Shown here piece after piece: positions 1-8,514 of a DNA stretch of 64,000 bases. Below the pieces are notes generated by a model. The model was not told the origin of the DNA. It did not search any database and saw nothing but the letters and a program-made list of their open reading frames with translations. The stretch lies in the NCBI GenBank assembly GCA_017962845.1, contig JAGCUN010000030.1, forward strand, positions 104,321 through 168,320, written 5' to 3'. Each line of letters begins with the position of its first letter. Within the stretch, counting starts at the first letter, position 1. Origin of the DNA: Bacteroidales bacterium (GTDB lineage Bacteria > Bacteroidota > Bacteroidia > Bacteroidales > WCHB1-69). The position numbers were made by a program, and so were the translations under genes.

Positions 1-945
1 GAGGTGGCTTTGGAGCAGTTCTGGTTGCAGAAGTCGTTTTTGGACTCCAAAATCAACATCCGCGCCGGTCATATTGTAGTGCCCGTGGGCGGCACCAACA
101 ACGCCCATCTCCCCAACGAGTTTTTCGGGGTGTATCGTCCTGAAGGTGAGAACACTATCATTCCCTGTACGTGGCACGAGACCGGTATTGAGCTGTGGGG
201 CCGCATCAAGGGATGGCGGTACGATTTGATGGTCATTCCGGCACTCAACTCCAACATGTTCAACGCCTCCAACTGGATTCAGAACGGTTCGGCATCGCCC
301 TACGAGTTCAAAGTGGCCAACAAGTTGGCGCTGGCCGCCCGTATCGACAACTACAGCGTGAAGGGACTGCACATCGGGGTGAGCGGCTACGTAGGCAACT
401 GCTTCCGCAACGACATCATCACCGACGGAAAGGCCAGCAAATACGACAAGGTAAAAGGCACGGTGGCCATTGGTTCCATCGACTTCAGTTACAAACACAA
501 AGGGTTTGTGCTGCGCGGCAGCGGGTTGTACGGACATCTGTCGGATGCGGGACTCATCTCCACTTACAACGCCTCACAGGTCAACAGTTCGCAGTCGCCC
601 TACCCGCATACGCTGGTCGGCAAAGCCGCTTGGACGGCCGGCTGCGAGGCGGGTTACGACTTCTTCACCCTTTTGAAAGAGAATTCGAAAGCCAAAGATC
701 AGAAATTCTTTGTCTTTGTAAGATATGAATACTACGACTCTTACGTGCCGGTAGCCGATGCCACCCCGTACTCTTGGAGCGAGCGGCACTGTGTGAGCGG
801 CGGCATCAACTACCGTCCCATCCCCGAGATCACCATCAAGGCGGAAGGCGGCGTGCGGCTGCTGCATTCGCAGTACAACCAGGAACCCTGGATGGCGTTG
901 GGCATCACGTGGGCGGCGTTCTTTAAGCACGAGAAAGTGAAGTAG
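1..945 (+). CDS. Outer-membrane beta-barrel protein, C-terminal part
   Basis: The reading frame is open to the left edge, so the 5' end lies outside the window; the visible part is about 314 residues. It has alternating aromatic and hydrophobic strands and ends in a strand-like segment (MALGITWAAFF), as in porin-like barrels. There is no enzymatic motif. It lies 61 bp before an imelysin lipoprotein gene and a di-heme oxidoreductase gene, in the order seen in iron-related Bacteroidetes clusters. I infer that it is the outer-membrane component of that cluster; the substrate is unknown. Confidence 0.7.
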   Translation, partial: EVALEQFWLQKSFLDSKINIRAGHIVVPVGGTNNAHLPNEFFGVYRPEGENTIIPCTWHETGIELWGRIKGWRYDLMVIPALNSNMFNASNWIQNGSASPYEFKVANKLALAARIDNYSVKGLHIGVSGYVGNCFRNDIITDGKASKYDKVKGTVAIGSIDFSYKHKGFVLRGSGLYGHLSDAGLISTYNASQVNSSQSPYPHTLVGKAAWTAGCEAGYDFFTLLKENSKAKDQKFFVFVRYEYYDSYVPVADATPYSWSERHCVSGGINYRPIPEITIKAEGGVRLLHSQYNQEPWMALGITWAAFFKHEKVK

Positions 946-1006
946 TTAATTGACTATTCAATTTATTAAATTATTAAAATATTAAAAATCAATAAATTAT
1001 ATAATC

Positions 1007-2155
1007 ATGAAACACAATTTTTTAGTTATTGCAGCATTATTGATGGCCGGGCTGATGACCGCGTGCCACAAGGACGACCCGGTAGAAACCGCCAAGAAGG
1101 AGCAGGTGGCGATTCTTGAGCAGTATGTGAACCACACCATTGCGCCCACCTACAGCAATCTGGCCGCTTACTCAGAGCAGCTGGTGACCGACTTGCAGAC
1201 TTTGCGTGCTGAGCGCACGCAGGCGAATGTGAACCGCGCCTGCGAGACTTTCCTGAACGCTCGCGCATGGTGGGAGAAGAGCGAGGCCTTCCTGTTCGGG
1301 GCCGCCTCCGACTTCGGCATCGACCCGCACATCGACTCCTGGCCGTTGGATGTGGACGCTTTCAACACCATGATGACCAACACCGCACAGATTGAGGCAA
1401 TGGATGCGGAAGATGGCGACGAATATGCGGGCGACAAGCTCGGTAACTCGCTCCTCGGCTTCCACGGCATCGAGTACATCCTTTTCAGCAACGGTTCACC
1501 GAAAAGTGCTGATGAGATTTCTGACCTTCAGATGATTTACGCTGTGGCCGTGGCCGGCGACCTGCGCAACCGCTGCTTCCAGTTAGAAGTAAGCTGGTTG
1601 GGTAAAAGCGCCCCCAAGTCACACCGCGACAAAGTGGAGGATCTGGAACTGAACTACACGGTGAACGGCGGCGACTACAGCTACGGTACCAACCTGATGA
1701 AAGCCGGCACGTTAGGAAGCACCTATCCCAGCTCTGTCAGCGGACTGATGGCCATTGTGGATGGTTGCCGTACCATCGCCGACGAGGTGGGCACCTCCAA
1801 GATCGGCAAGCCGTACAATGGCGAAGACCCGAATTACATCGAGTCGCCGTACAGCCACAAATCCATCGAGGACTTCTACAATAATATTCTCAGCATTGAG
1901 AACGCCTACATGGGCGGAATTGATGGCGAACGCAACGAGGATGTGTCACTTCACGGCTATCTGAAAGAGCATAATGGCGAACTTGATGTGCGCGTGCTTT
2001 CCGCTATCGCGTTGGCCAAGTCAAAGATTCAGGCCATGCCTGCACCCTTCGTACAGAACTATAGCAATGCCGCCAATGGCGAGGCTTCTGAAGCCTGCCA
2101 GCAGCTGGATGAGGTGCTGTCGGAAGTGGACAACTGGTTGAGAACGGAGAACTAA
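1007..2155 (+). CDS. Imelysin family (peptidase M75) lipoprotein
   Basis: The 382-residue product has a lipoprotein signal peptide ending LMTAC, with Cys20 as the lipid anchor. It contains the imelysin signature GxHxxE in LLGFHGIEYILF around residue 153. Family members are periplasmic or surface proteins, usually iron-regulated, first described as insulin-cleaving proteases and now mostly seen as iron or heme handling factors. The gene sits between a barrel protein and a CxxCH di-heme protein, so a role in iron or heme uptake is likely. Peptidase activity is not established for most members. Confidence 0.88.
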   Translation: MKHNFLVIAALLMAGLMTACHKDDPVETAKKEQVAILEQYVNHTIAPTYSNLAAYSEQLVTDLQTLRAERTQANVNRACETFLNARAWWEKSEAFLFGAASDFGIDPHIDSWPLDVDAFNTMMTNTAQIEAMDAEDGDEYAGDKLGNSLLGFHGIEYILFSNGSPKSADEISDLQMIYAVAVAGDLRNRCFQLEVSWLGKSAPKSHRDKVEDLELNYTVNGGDYSYGTNLMKAGTLGSTYPSSVSGLMAIVDGCRTIADEVGTSKIGKPYNGEDPNYIESPYSHKSIEDFYNNILSIENAYMGGIDGERNEDVSLHGYLKEHNGELDVRVLSAIALAKSKIQAMPAPFVQNYSNAANGEASEACQQLDEVLSEVDNWLRTEN

Positions 2156-2159
2156 AAAA

Positions 2160-2210
2160 ATGGAAAATTGAGAATTGAAAATTCAAATCTTCAAATCTTT
2201 CAAATCATAA
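2160..2210 (+). repeat. A-rich low-complexity repeats
   Basis: The gap between the imelysin and di-heme genes is built of short A/T-rich units such as gaaaattgagaattg and caaatcttt. The same vocabulary recurs at 6148-6210 and 43700-43735. It looks like slippage-derived intergenic filler. I see no promoter consensus here, so the two genes are probably co-transcribed. Confidence 0.5.
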
Positions 2211-2220
2211 ATTATTAATC

Positions 2221-3795
2221 ATGAAAAAATATCAAAATAAAATTCAATTTTTAAGTTTGATGCTGGTGGCATTGCTGGTGATTAATGGCTGCCACAAGCC
2301 GGAAGAGGAAAAACCGCTGTCATGGTTGGAGGAGGAGACGTATGCTGGCGGCAAGTTGGGCACCACCTTCAACGCATCCTCATCGGCCTACGAGGATCCC
2401 GCGCCGGCGGTTACCGACATTGCAGGCTTCAAGTATGGCGAATACCTGTTTGAGCGCGACTTCACCCAGGGCACCGCACCTTTTAACGGACTGGGACCCT
2501 TGTACATTCGCAGTTCCTGCATCGCCTGTCATCCCGGCTACGGTCACGGCAAGCGCATGGACCGCTATATCGCCAACGAGTGGGGCAACGGTTACCTGCT
2601 CGTGGTCACCGACCAGAACGACACGTATGTATCCTCACTGACGGGCATGCCGCAGACCAAGGCGGTGGCGCCCTTCAAGGCTCCGATTGACGAGTCGCAG
2701 ATTCAGATCAGCTGGCTGCCTTATACCGACGAGTGGGGCAACACCTTCCCGGACGGCGAGACCTACAGCCTGATTTATCCTGAGGTACACATTCCCGCCT
2801 CTGCCTACTATGTTCCGTTGGAGGTGGGCGGCACCACCATTCCTTATGGCAGCGAGATTGTGCGGTTGGAGTCCACCATCGGCATTTATGGCACGGGATT
2901 GTTGGATGCCATCCCAGACGACTCTTTGAAAGCACAATATCAGAAAGAGTATAACGCTGGCGCTAAGCTCAACCCGGCCATGTGGGCTGGCACCGACTGG
3001 GCCCCTACTGGTCTGTACGGCAACACCAACCATCCCAAACGCTTCACCTACGCTTGTACCCGCGGTCCGTTGCAGGACGGTCCTGGCGCCAACGCCATCT
3101 GGAACATTACCAACGTGACCCGCAAAGACCGCCGTTACCACTACATGACGGCTACCTACGCCCGCGTGGCCTCGCAAGACCCCGAAGTGCAAGCTGAGTT
3201 CTACAACTATTTTCCCGAATATAATGTGAGCGGCGACCCCGAAACCGACATTTACAACTACCTCACTGGTACGAACTTGCCGGCAGAGATGAGCGACGAC
3301 GACTATGTCAACCTGATGATATGGCACAGAGGACTGGCCGTGCCCGCCGCCCGTAACTTAGACGACCCGACCGTGCAGCGCGGCCGCCAGCTGTTCCGCG
3401 AGATCGGTTGTGCCACCTGCCACCGTCCCAGCTGGACCACCGGCAACGACCGTTTCACCGACCCCAACCATTTCTTCACGACGGCCGACCAGCGTTTGCC
3501 ACGCTACCCCAACCAGAAGATTTGGCCTTACACCGACATGATTCAGCACAAACTCCACATGCAGAATGACATCCGCACCGGCTGGTGCCGCACCACCCCG
3601 TTGTGGGGGAGAGGCCTGTCGGCCATCTGCACCGGCTCGGCTGACCGTCTGCACGACTGCCGTGCCCGCAACGTCATCGAGGCCATCATGTGGCACGGCA
3701 GCGCACAAAGCGACGCACGCTGGACCATCGAAAAATTCCGCCAGCTCAGCAAGGAGGACCGCGATGCCATTGTGCAGTTCATCAATGCCATTTGA
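2221..3795 (+). CDS. Di-heme oxidoreductase, DUF1111 (putative peroxidase) family lipoprotein
   Basis: The 524-residue product has a lipobox near Cys24 (VINGC). It carries two c-type heme sites, CIACH at residues 100-104 and CATCH at about 397-401. The C-terminal IMWHGSAQSDAR segment matches the WHG motif of the DUF1111 (COG3488) di-heme family, which is distantly related to MauG and cytochrome c peroxidases. The protein should mature outside the cytoplasm and needs a cytochrome c assembly system; one is encoded by the next gene, 97 bp downstream. Linkage to imelysin is common for the family. The natural substrate is unknown. Confidence 0.88.
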   Translation: MKKYQNKIQFLSLMLVALLVINGCHKPEEEKPLSWLEEETYAGGKLGTTFNASSSAYEDPAPAVTDIAGFKYGEYLFERDFTQGTAPFNGLGPLYIRSSCIACHPGYGHGKRMDRYIANEWGNGYLLVVTDQNDTYVSSLTGMPQTKAVAPFKAPIDESQIQISWLPYTDEWGNTFPDGETYSLIYPEVHIPASAYYVPLEVGGTTIPYGSEIVRLESTIGIYGTGLLDAIPDDSLKAQYQKEYNAGAKLNPAMWAGTDWAPTGLYGNTNHPKRFTYACTRGPLQDGPGANAIWNITNVTRKDRRYHYMTATYARVASQDPEVQAEFYNYFPEYNVSGDPETDIYNYLTGTNLPAEMSDDDYVNLMIWHRGLAVPAARNLDDPTVQRGRQLFREIGCATCHRPSWTTGNDRFTDPNHFFTTADQRLPRYPNQKIWPYTDMIQHKLHMQNDIRTGWCRTTPLWGRGLSAICTGSADRLHDCRARNVIEAIMWHGSAQSDARWTIEKFRQLSKEDRDAIVQFINAI

Positions 3796-3845
3796 CATTA
3801 TTTTGCCATAATTTGGATTTAATAATTGGTTGTTTATCAGTTGTG

Positions 3846-3867
3846 GAGGCGCACGTCCGTGCGTCTC
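3846..3867. repeat. 10-bp inverted repeat upstream of ccsBA
   Basis: GAGGCGCACG and CGTGCGTCTC are separated by two bases and form a 10-bp stem with one G.T pair. It sits in the gap between the di-heme gene and the cytochrome c biogenesis gene and is much more GC-rich than its surroundings. There is no U-run directly after it, so it is a poor terminator. It may be a small palindromic repeat of the genome. Confidence 0.55.
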
Positions 3868-3892
3868 TGCATTTTTCAAAAAAAACATTAAA

Positions 3893-6124
3893 ATGAAAAA
3901 ATTACATCTCCTACTGATCCTCCTGACGGTTGTGCTCATCATTGTGATGGCTGCTGGCACCATCGTAGAAAAATATCATGGCTCGGATTATGCCATCAGC
4001 CACATTTATGGCTCATGGTGGTTTATCGGGCTTTGGGCGATCGGCGCCATCGGTATGTTGGCATCACTTTTCATGCATAAAACGTGGAAACGTCCCGTAG
4101 CGTGCCTTCTGCATTTGTCGGTACTGCTGATTCTGCTGGGTGCCCTTCTGACCAAACTCACGGGACAGCATGGTGAGATGACCCTCAAGCCGGGCGTGGA
4201 CAACCATTATTTCCAAATGGAAAAGAGAGGGGACACCTGCGATGTGGAGCTTCCCTTCACCCTCACCCTCGACCATTTTGAGGTGGTAACCCACCCGGGC
4301 ACCCACTCCCCTTCCGATTTCGTAAGCCACCTGCACATCACCGACGACGGAAGTGAGCCTGTGGAAGCTACCATCTCCATGAATAACATCCTGAAACACA
4401 AAAACTACCGTTTTTATCAGAGCGACTACGACGAGGAGGGCAACTCGGTGCTTTCGGTGGCTCACGACCCGTGGGGCATCGGTTTCACGTATGCGGGTTA
4501 CATCCTGCTATTCGTCTCCTTGGTGGCGATGCTGGTGGTGCCAAACGAAAAATTCAGACAGCTGCTCAAAAAGACCTCTGCCAAGGCTGTTGCCGTGATT
4601 GCTTTGCTGATATTGGGTTGCACGCTTCCCTCTTTTGCTGCCAAAACTCCCCGTACCCTACCGAAAGAGAGCGCCGACATCATGGGACAGATGTATGTGC
4701 AGTACAAAGGGCGAATTTGTCCGCTTCAGACTCTGGCCAAAGACTTCACCACCAAACTGTACGGTGCACCCACCTACAAGGGTCTCACCTCCGAGCAGGT
4801 GCTCAGCGGCTGGATTTTCTACTTTACCGACTGGCAGAAAGAGCCGATATTCAAAATCAAAGACCAGCATGCCCGAAAAGTGCTCGGCATCCACGAGAAA
4901 TACGCCAAGATGACCGACTTTACCGACATGTATGGAGAGAACAAGTTGGATGCGGAGGTGTCCAAACTGCCGATGGGCGACCCCAAGCGGAAAGGCATTC
5001 TTGCTGCCAACGAGAAATACAACCTTATCCTTATGCTGTACAATGGAGAGTTGCTGAAGATTTTCCCCCATGCCGACAGCTGCAGTCAAGAGGTAACATG
5101 GTACTCGCAGAGCGACGAACTGCCGCTCGACGTTTCCGACATGGAATACCTCTTTATCCGCAAACAGTTGAGTTTCTGTCAGGAGTACGTAATAAAAGGT
5201 GATTATCAAAATTTGAATAAGCTATTCGAAAAAACGAAAACCTACCAGGAGAAATACTCGTCAGGGCAGACGCAGCCGTTGGCGCAGTATCGGGCTGAGC
5301 GGATTTACAACCGGCTCACTACGGGCCGTTGGTTAGCGATGGTCAACATCCTTTTCGGACTGATTGTTTTCGCCTTGTCGCTCATCTGCATTGGCAAAGG
5401 GCGACGGCTGTACAAGCCGCTTCGCGTCACCGCAATCGTGTGGGTGGCGTTGCTGGGGAGTTTCTTGGCGCTACTGTTTATCCTACGGTGGATTGCGGGC
5501 GGGCACGTGCCGATGGCCGGCAGCTTCGACTCCATGAACCTGCTGGGACTGAGCATCTGCGTCCTCACCCTGTTGCTGGTGAGGCGACACGAGATGGCGC
5601 TGCCGGCCGGGCTGCTCATGACCGGATTCGTGCTGTTGGTGCAGATGATGGGCGGTTCCAACCCGCCGGTCACCCACCTCATGCCAGTGCTCACCTCTCC
5701 CCTGCTAAGTCTGCATGTCACGGTCATCATGATGGCTTACGCCCTGCTGTTCTTTGTGATGCTGAACGGCATCACCGCAGTAGTAGTGCGGATTACCCAG
5801 CGCGACAATCTTGCCTATCTCGGTCGTTTGCACGATCTTAGCAGGTTACTGCTCTATCCGGCGGTGGCTTTGTTGACGGTGGGCATTTTCATCGGGGCGG
5901 TGTGGGCCAACATCTCGTGGGGCAACTACTGGTCGTGGGATCCGAAGGAGGTGTGGGCGCTCATCACGCTGCTGGTCTATCTCATTCCGCTTCATTCCAC
6001 CTTTTTCACCCAAGAGAACCGTCCGATGCGCTTCCATATCTATGCCATTTTCGCATTCTTATCTGTATTGATTACCTATTTTGGAGTCAATTTATTGTTG
6101 GGCGGAATGCACAGCTACGCGTGA
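3893..6124 (+). CDS. Fused ResB/CcsB-CcsA cytochrome c biogenesis protein (System II)
   Basis: The product has 743 residues from the ATG at 3893. The frame stays open 21 codons upstream, but that part is not conserved-looking and covers the palindrome. The N-terminal half is ResB-like, with membrane helices around a periplasmic domain. The C-terminal half is CcsA-like, with the tryptophan-rich heme-handling motif WGNYWSWDPKEVW and flanking histidines. System II proteins move heme across the inner membrane and attach it to CxxCH apocytochromes. The adjacent DUF1111 di-heme protein is an obvious client. Confidence 0.93.
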   Translation: MKKLHLLLILLTVVLIIVMAAGTIVEKYHGSDYAISHIYGSWWFIGLWAIGAIGMLASLFMHKTWKRPVACLLHLSVLLILLGALLTKLTGQHGEMTLKPGVDNHYFQMEKRGDTCDVELPFTLTLDHFEVVTHPGTHSPSDFVSHLHITDDGSEPVEATISMNNILKHKNYRFYQSDYDEEGNSVLSVAHDPWGIGFTYAGYILLFVSLVAMLVVPNEKFRQLLKKTSAKAVAVIALLILGCTLPSFAAKTPRTLPKESADIMGQMYVQYKGRICPLQTLAKDFTTKLYGAPTYKGLTSEQVLSGWIFYFTDWQKEPIFKIKDQHARKVLGIHEKYAKMTDFTDMYGENKLDAEVSKLPMGDPKRKGILAANEKYNLILMLYNGELLKIFPHADSCSQEVTWYSQSDELPLDVSDMEYLFIRKQLSFCQEYVIKGDYQNLNKLFEKTKTYQEKYSSGQTQPLAQYRAERIYNRLTTGRWLAMVNILFGLIVFALSLICIGKGRRLYKPLRVTAIVWVALLGSFLALLFILRWIAGGHVPMAGSFDSMNLLGLSICVLTLLLVRRHEMALPAGLLMTGFVLLVQMMGGSNPPVTHLMPVLTSPLLSLHVTVIMMAYALLFFVMLNGITAVVVRITQRDNLAYLGRLHDLSRLLLYPAVALLTVGIFIGAVWANISWGNYWSWDPKEVWALITLLVYLIPLHSTFFTQENRPMRFHIYAIFAFLSVLITYFGVNLLLGGMHSYA

Positions 6125-6147
6125 GAAAGGTGAGATGGGAGATGGGA

Positions 6148-6210
6148 GATTTGAAAGATTTGAAAGATTTAAAAGATTTAAAAGATTTAAAAGATTTGAG
6201 AGATTTGAAG
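6148..6210 (+). repeat. Seven tandem 9-bp units, consensus GATTTGAAA
   Basis: Seven consecutive 9-mers (gatttgaaa, gatttaaaa and gatttgaga variants) follow the ccsBA stop, with two more units at 6242-6259. The 9-bp period keeps an open frame that would read Lys-Asp-Leu repeats, but there is no start or product context, so I treat it as non-coding. The rest of the 290-bp gap holds only a promoter-like box at 6289. Confidence 0.8.
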
Positions 6211-6288
6211 ATTATTAATGCGAGCGCAGCGAGTGTCAAATGATTTGAAAGATTTGAAATTTGGGATTGGGGAAGTCATTTGTTTTAT

Positions 6289-6296
6289 TATTTTTG
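6289..6296 (+). promoter_or_regulatory. Bacteroidetes -7 box TATTTTTG
   Basis: TATTTTTG matches TAnnTTTG and lies about 120 bp upstream of the DUF4491 gene, after the tandem repeats. A TTGGGG about 19 bp upstream could serve as the -33 element. Confidence 0.5.
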
Positions 6297-6414
6297 CAAA
6301 AAATTTCAAAACAATAAAATTCTAGTGAAAACTAAACATCGACAGCAGAAGTCTGCCCAAAGATTCACCAAGAACTGACAAAGTCACGACAATCAATTAT
6401 AACAAAAAAACTTC

Positions 6415-6702
6415 ATGAACTTTTCTGGGCTTCTCATCGGCATTGCCACTTTTCTCTGCATCGGGCTGTTCCATCCCCTTGTGATATGGGCTGAGTATCA
6501 TTTCAGCAAGAAGTGCTGGTGGTTTTTCCTGCTACTCGGCATAGGTGCAGCAGTAGCTTCATTGTTCATCCCCTCCATTGAATTCGCAGCCATCACCGGA
6601 GTTTTCGCGTTCTCATGCTTCTGGTCCATACGGGAACTCTTCCAGCAAGAGAAACGGGTGGCCAAAGGGTGGTTCCCTGCGAATCCCAAAAGAAAGAAGT
6701 GA
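6415..6702 (+). CDS. DUF4491 small membrane protein
   Basis: The 95-residue protein has three hydrophobic segments (about residues 4-24, 35-52 and 55-72) and a basic tail ending NPKRKK. The pattern starting MNFSGLLIGIATF and including HPLVIWAEYHF is that of the short Bacteroidetes DUF4491 family, whose function is unknown. It appears to be a single-gene unit. Confidence 0.8.
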   Translation: MNFSGLLIGIATFLCIGLFHPLVIWAEYHFSKKCWWFFLLLGIGAAVASLFIPSIEFAAITGVFAFSCFWSIRELFQQEKRVAKGWFPANPKRKK

Positions 6703-6720
6703 TTATTTCTTCAAAAAATG

Positions 6721-6728
6721 TAATTTTG
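6721..6728 (+). promoter_or_regulatory. -7 box TAATTTTG
   Basis: TAATTTTG lies 30 bp upstream of the ATG at 6758 and matches TAnnTTTG. Its position supports 6758 as the true start, because the longer open frame (from 6578) would overlap the previous gene and the promoter. Confidence 0.6.
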
Positions 6729-6757
6729 CACCTTCTTTTAAAACACCAACTCACCTT

Positions 6758-7366
6758 ATGAGAACCCTTTGTAAAACAGCTATACTTCTTTTACTGCTAT
6801 CGTTGTTACTTCCTGTCCAAGCACAGGAGACAGACAAGCCGAAGGTGCTGAACGGTTTCAGCGGCGGCATGATGCTGCATACGGGCTACCTGTTTGGCGA
6901 GATGCCGGAAATCGGCCACACGGCCAAAGGCGCGCCCTTCGGCATCGGCGGGAAAATATGCATACACCTCGGACAGCACTGGATGATAGGCAGCGAAGGG
7001 TATGTCTCCACATTGCGGCAGCTGCGCAACGGAAGCTACATCAAGTACGGATGGGGCGGCATCTTAGGCGAGTTCTACTGGTCGTTCAAACATGTGGTGC
7101 CCTACGTCGGGCTGACCATAGGCGCCGGTGCCCAAAGCACCTTCCTGATGTTTGACGGCAACGGAAGCGACTGGACTTCAGAAAACGACGTCATCTTCCA
7201 CAAGCAGTCCTTCTGCGCTGTCACCCCGTTCATCGGCTGTGACTTCATCCTCACGAATGTCTTGCACCTCACCTTGAAAGCGGATTGGATGAACACCCTA
7301 TCACACAAGCGGTTGCTGGAACCGGCAGGACCACGTTTTTATGTCGGACTGATCTTCTACCATTAA
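6758..7366 (+). CDS. Exported outer-membrane beta-barrel protein
   Basis: The 202-residue protein starts with a clear signal peptide cleaved after VQAQ. The rest is glycine- and aromatic-rich alternating strands ending in an FYVGLIFYH-type terminal strand, as in small 8-strand barrels. There is no catalytic motif. It is transcribed alone from the box at 6721. The function is unknown; a porin-like or structural outer-membrane role is inferred from the fold only. Confidence 0.65.
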   Translation: MRTLCKTAILLLLLSLLLPVQAQETDKPKVLNGFSGGMMLHTGYLFGEMPEIGHTAKGAPFGIGGKICIHLGQHWMIGSEGYVSTLRQLRNGSYIKYGWGGILGEFYWSFKHVVPYVGLTIGAGAQSTFLMFDGNGSDWTSENDVIFHKQSFCAVTPFIGCDFILTNVLHLTLKADWMNTLSHKRLLEPAGPRFYVGLIFYH

Positions 7367-7452
7367 ACTCCTCAAAAACTTTTTTGACGTTCCACCCCCT
7401 ATCGCATCGCATTTTTCTTGCCAAGATTTTCTACAAATGAAAATTTTGCCGT

Positions 7453-7460
7453 ACCTTTGC
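7453..7460 (+). promoter_or_regulatory. -7 box TACCTTTG for galE
   Basis: A consensus TACCTTTG lies 26 bp before the galE ATG. This makes the upstream TTG at 7468 unlikely as a start. Confidence 0.7.
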
Positions 7461-7485
7461 AGCGCAATTGCAAACCACACAGATT

Positions 7486-8514
7486 ATGGCAAAAAAGAAG
7501 ATATTAGTGACTGGTGGGAACGGCTATATCGGTTCCCACACCCTCATCCAGCTGATTCGCGACGGCGGGTTTGATGTCGTCTCCATTGACAACCTCAGCC
7601 GTTCGGCACGCGGCACCATGGACCGCATCGAAAAGATTACGGGATGTAGTGTCAAAAACTACGAAACCGACCTGTGCGACCTGAAGTCCACCTGCTCAGT
7701 GTTTGAGCAGGAAGGCCCCATCGACGGAGTCATCCATTTCGCGGCATACAAGTGCGTGCCCGAGTCGGTGGAGAAGCCGCTGTTGTATTACCGCAACAAT
7801 CTCAACTCGCTGCTCAACATCATCGAGGCCTGCGACCGCTACCATGTGCCGCACCTCATTTTCTCATCCTCATGCTCCATCTACGGCGACGTGAAAGACC
7901 TGCCTGTCACGGAAGAGACTCCCGTGGGCATCGCCGCCTGTCCGTACGCCCATACCAAACAGATTGGCGAAGGCATCCTCCACGCCTTCTGCGAAAGCCA
8001 CCCCCGGTTCCAGTCCATCCTGCTCCGCTACTTCAACCCGGTAGGCGCCGACATGACCGGACTGAACGGCGAACTGTCGCCCGACAAGCCCAACAACCTG
8101 ATGCCCATCATCATGGAGACCGGCAGCGGCAAACGGCCTTCGATGACCGTTTACGGCACCGACTACGACACCCGCGACGGCTCCTGCATCCGTGACTATA
8201 TCCACGTGACCGACATCGCCGACGCGCATGTAAAGGCTCTGAAGTTTTTGATAGAGAAACGTAATACAGAGAACTGCACCACCTTCAACCTCGGCAGCGG
8301 CAACGGCATTTCGGTGTTGGAAATGCTGAACGCTTTTGAAAAGATCACCGGCCAAAAACTCAACTACGAGTTAGGTGGCCGCCGTCCGGGCGACATCCCC
8401 GCCATCTACAGCAACAGCGAGAAAGCGCACCAACTGCTCGGCTGGCAGTGCCAGTACGGCGTTGAGGATATGATCCGTAGCGCGTGGCAGTGGGAGATGA
8501 ACCGCGAAGGCTAA
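7486..8514 (+). CDS. galE: UDP-glucose 4-epimerase
   Basis: The 342-residue extended-SDR enzyme interconverts UDP-glucose and UDP-galactose using bound NAD. The N-terminus has the Rossmann motif TGGNGYIGSH. The catalytic segment has SSSCSIYG followed by YAHTKQIGE, giving the Ser and Tyr-xxx-Lys residues. The C-terminal NLGSGNGISVLEM and GGRRPGDIPAIYS blocks are standard for GalE. It probably supplies UDP-galactose for surface polysaccharide or galactose use. Its stop codon overlaps the stop of the convergent mdh gene. Confidence 0.95.
   Translation: MAKKKILVTGGNGYIGSHTLIQLIRDGGFDVVSIDNLSRSARGTMDRIEKITGCSVKNYETDLCDLKSTCSVFEQEGPIDGVIHFAAYKCVPESVEKPLLYYRNNLNSLLNIIEACDRYHVPHLIFSSSCSIYGDVKDLPVTEETPVGIAACPYAHTKQIGEGILHAFCESHPRFQSILLRYFNPVGADMTGLNGELSPDKPNNLMPIIMETGSGKRPSMTVYGTDYDTRDGSCIRDYIHVTDIADAHVKALKFLIEKRNTENCTTFNLGSGNGISVLEMLNAFEKITGQKLNYELGGRRPGDIPAIYSNSEKAHQLLGWQCQYGVEDMIRSAWQWEMNREG

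Noticed and set aside
2635..3327. Minus-strand 230-codon frame inside the di-heme gene
   Set aside because: It is a shadow frame with no start context; the plus strand carries the CxxCH protein.
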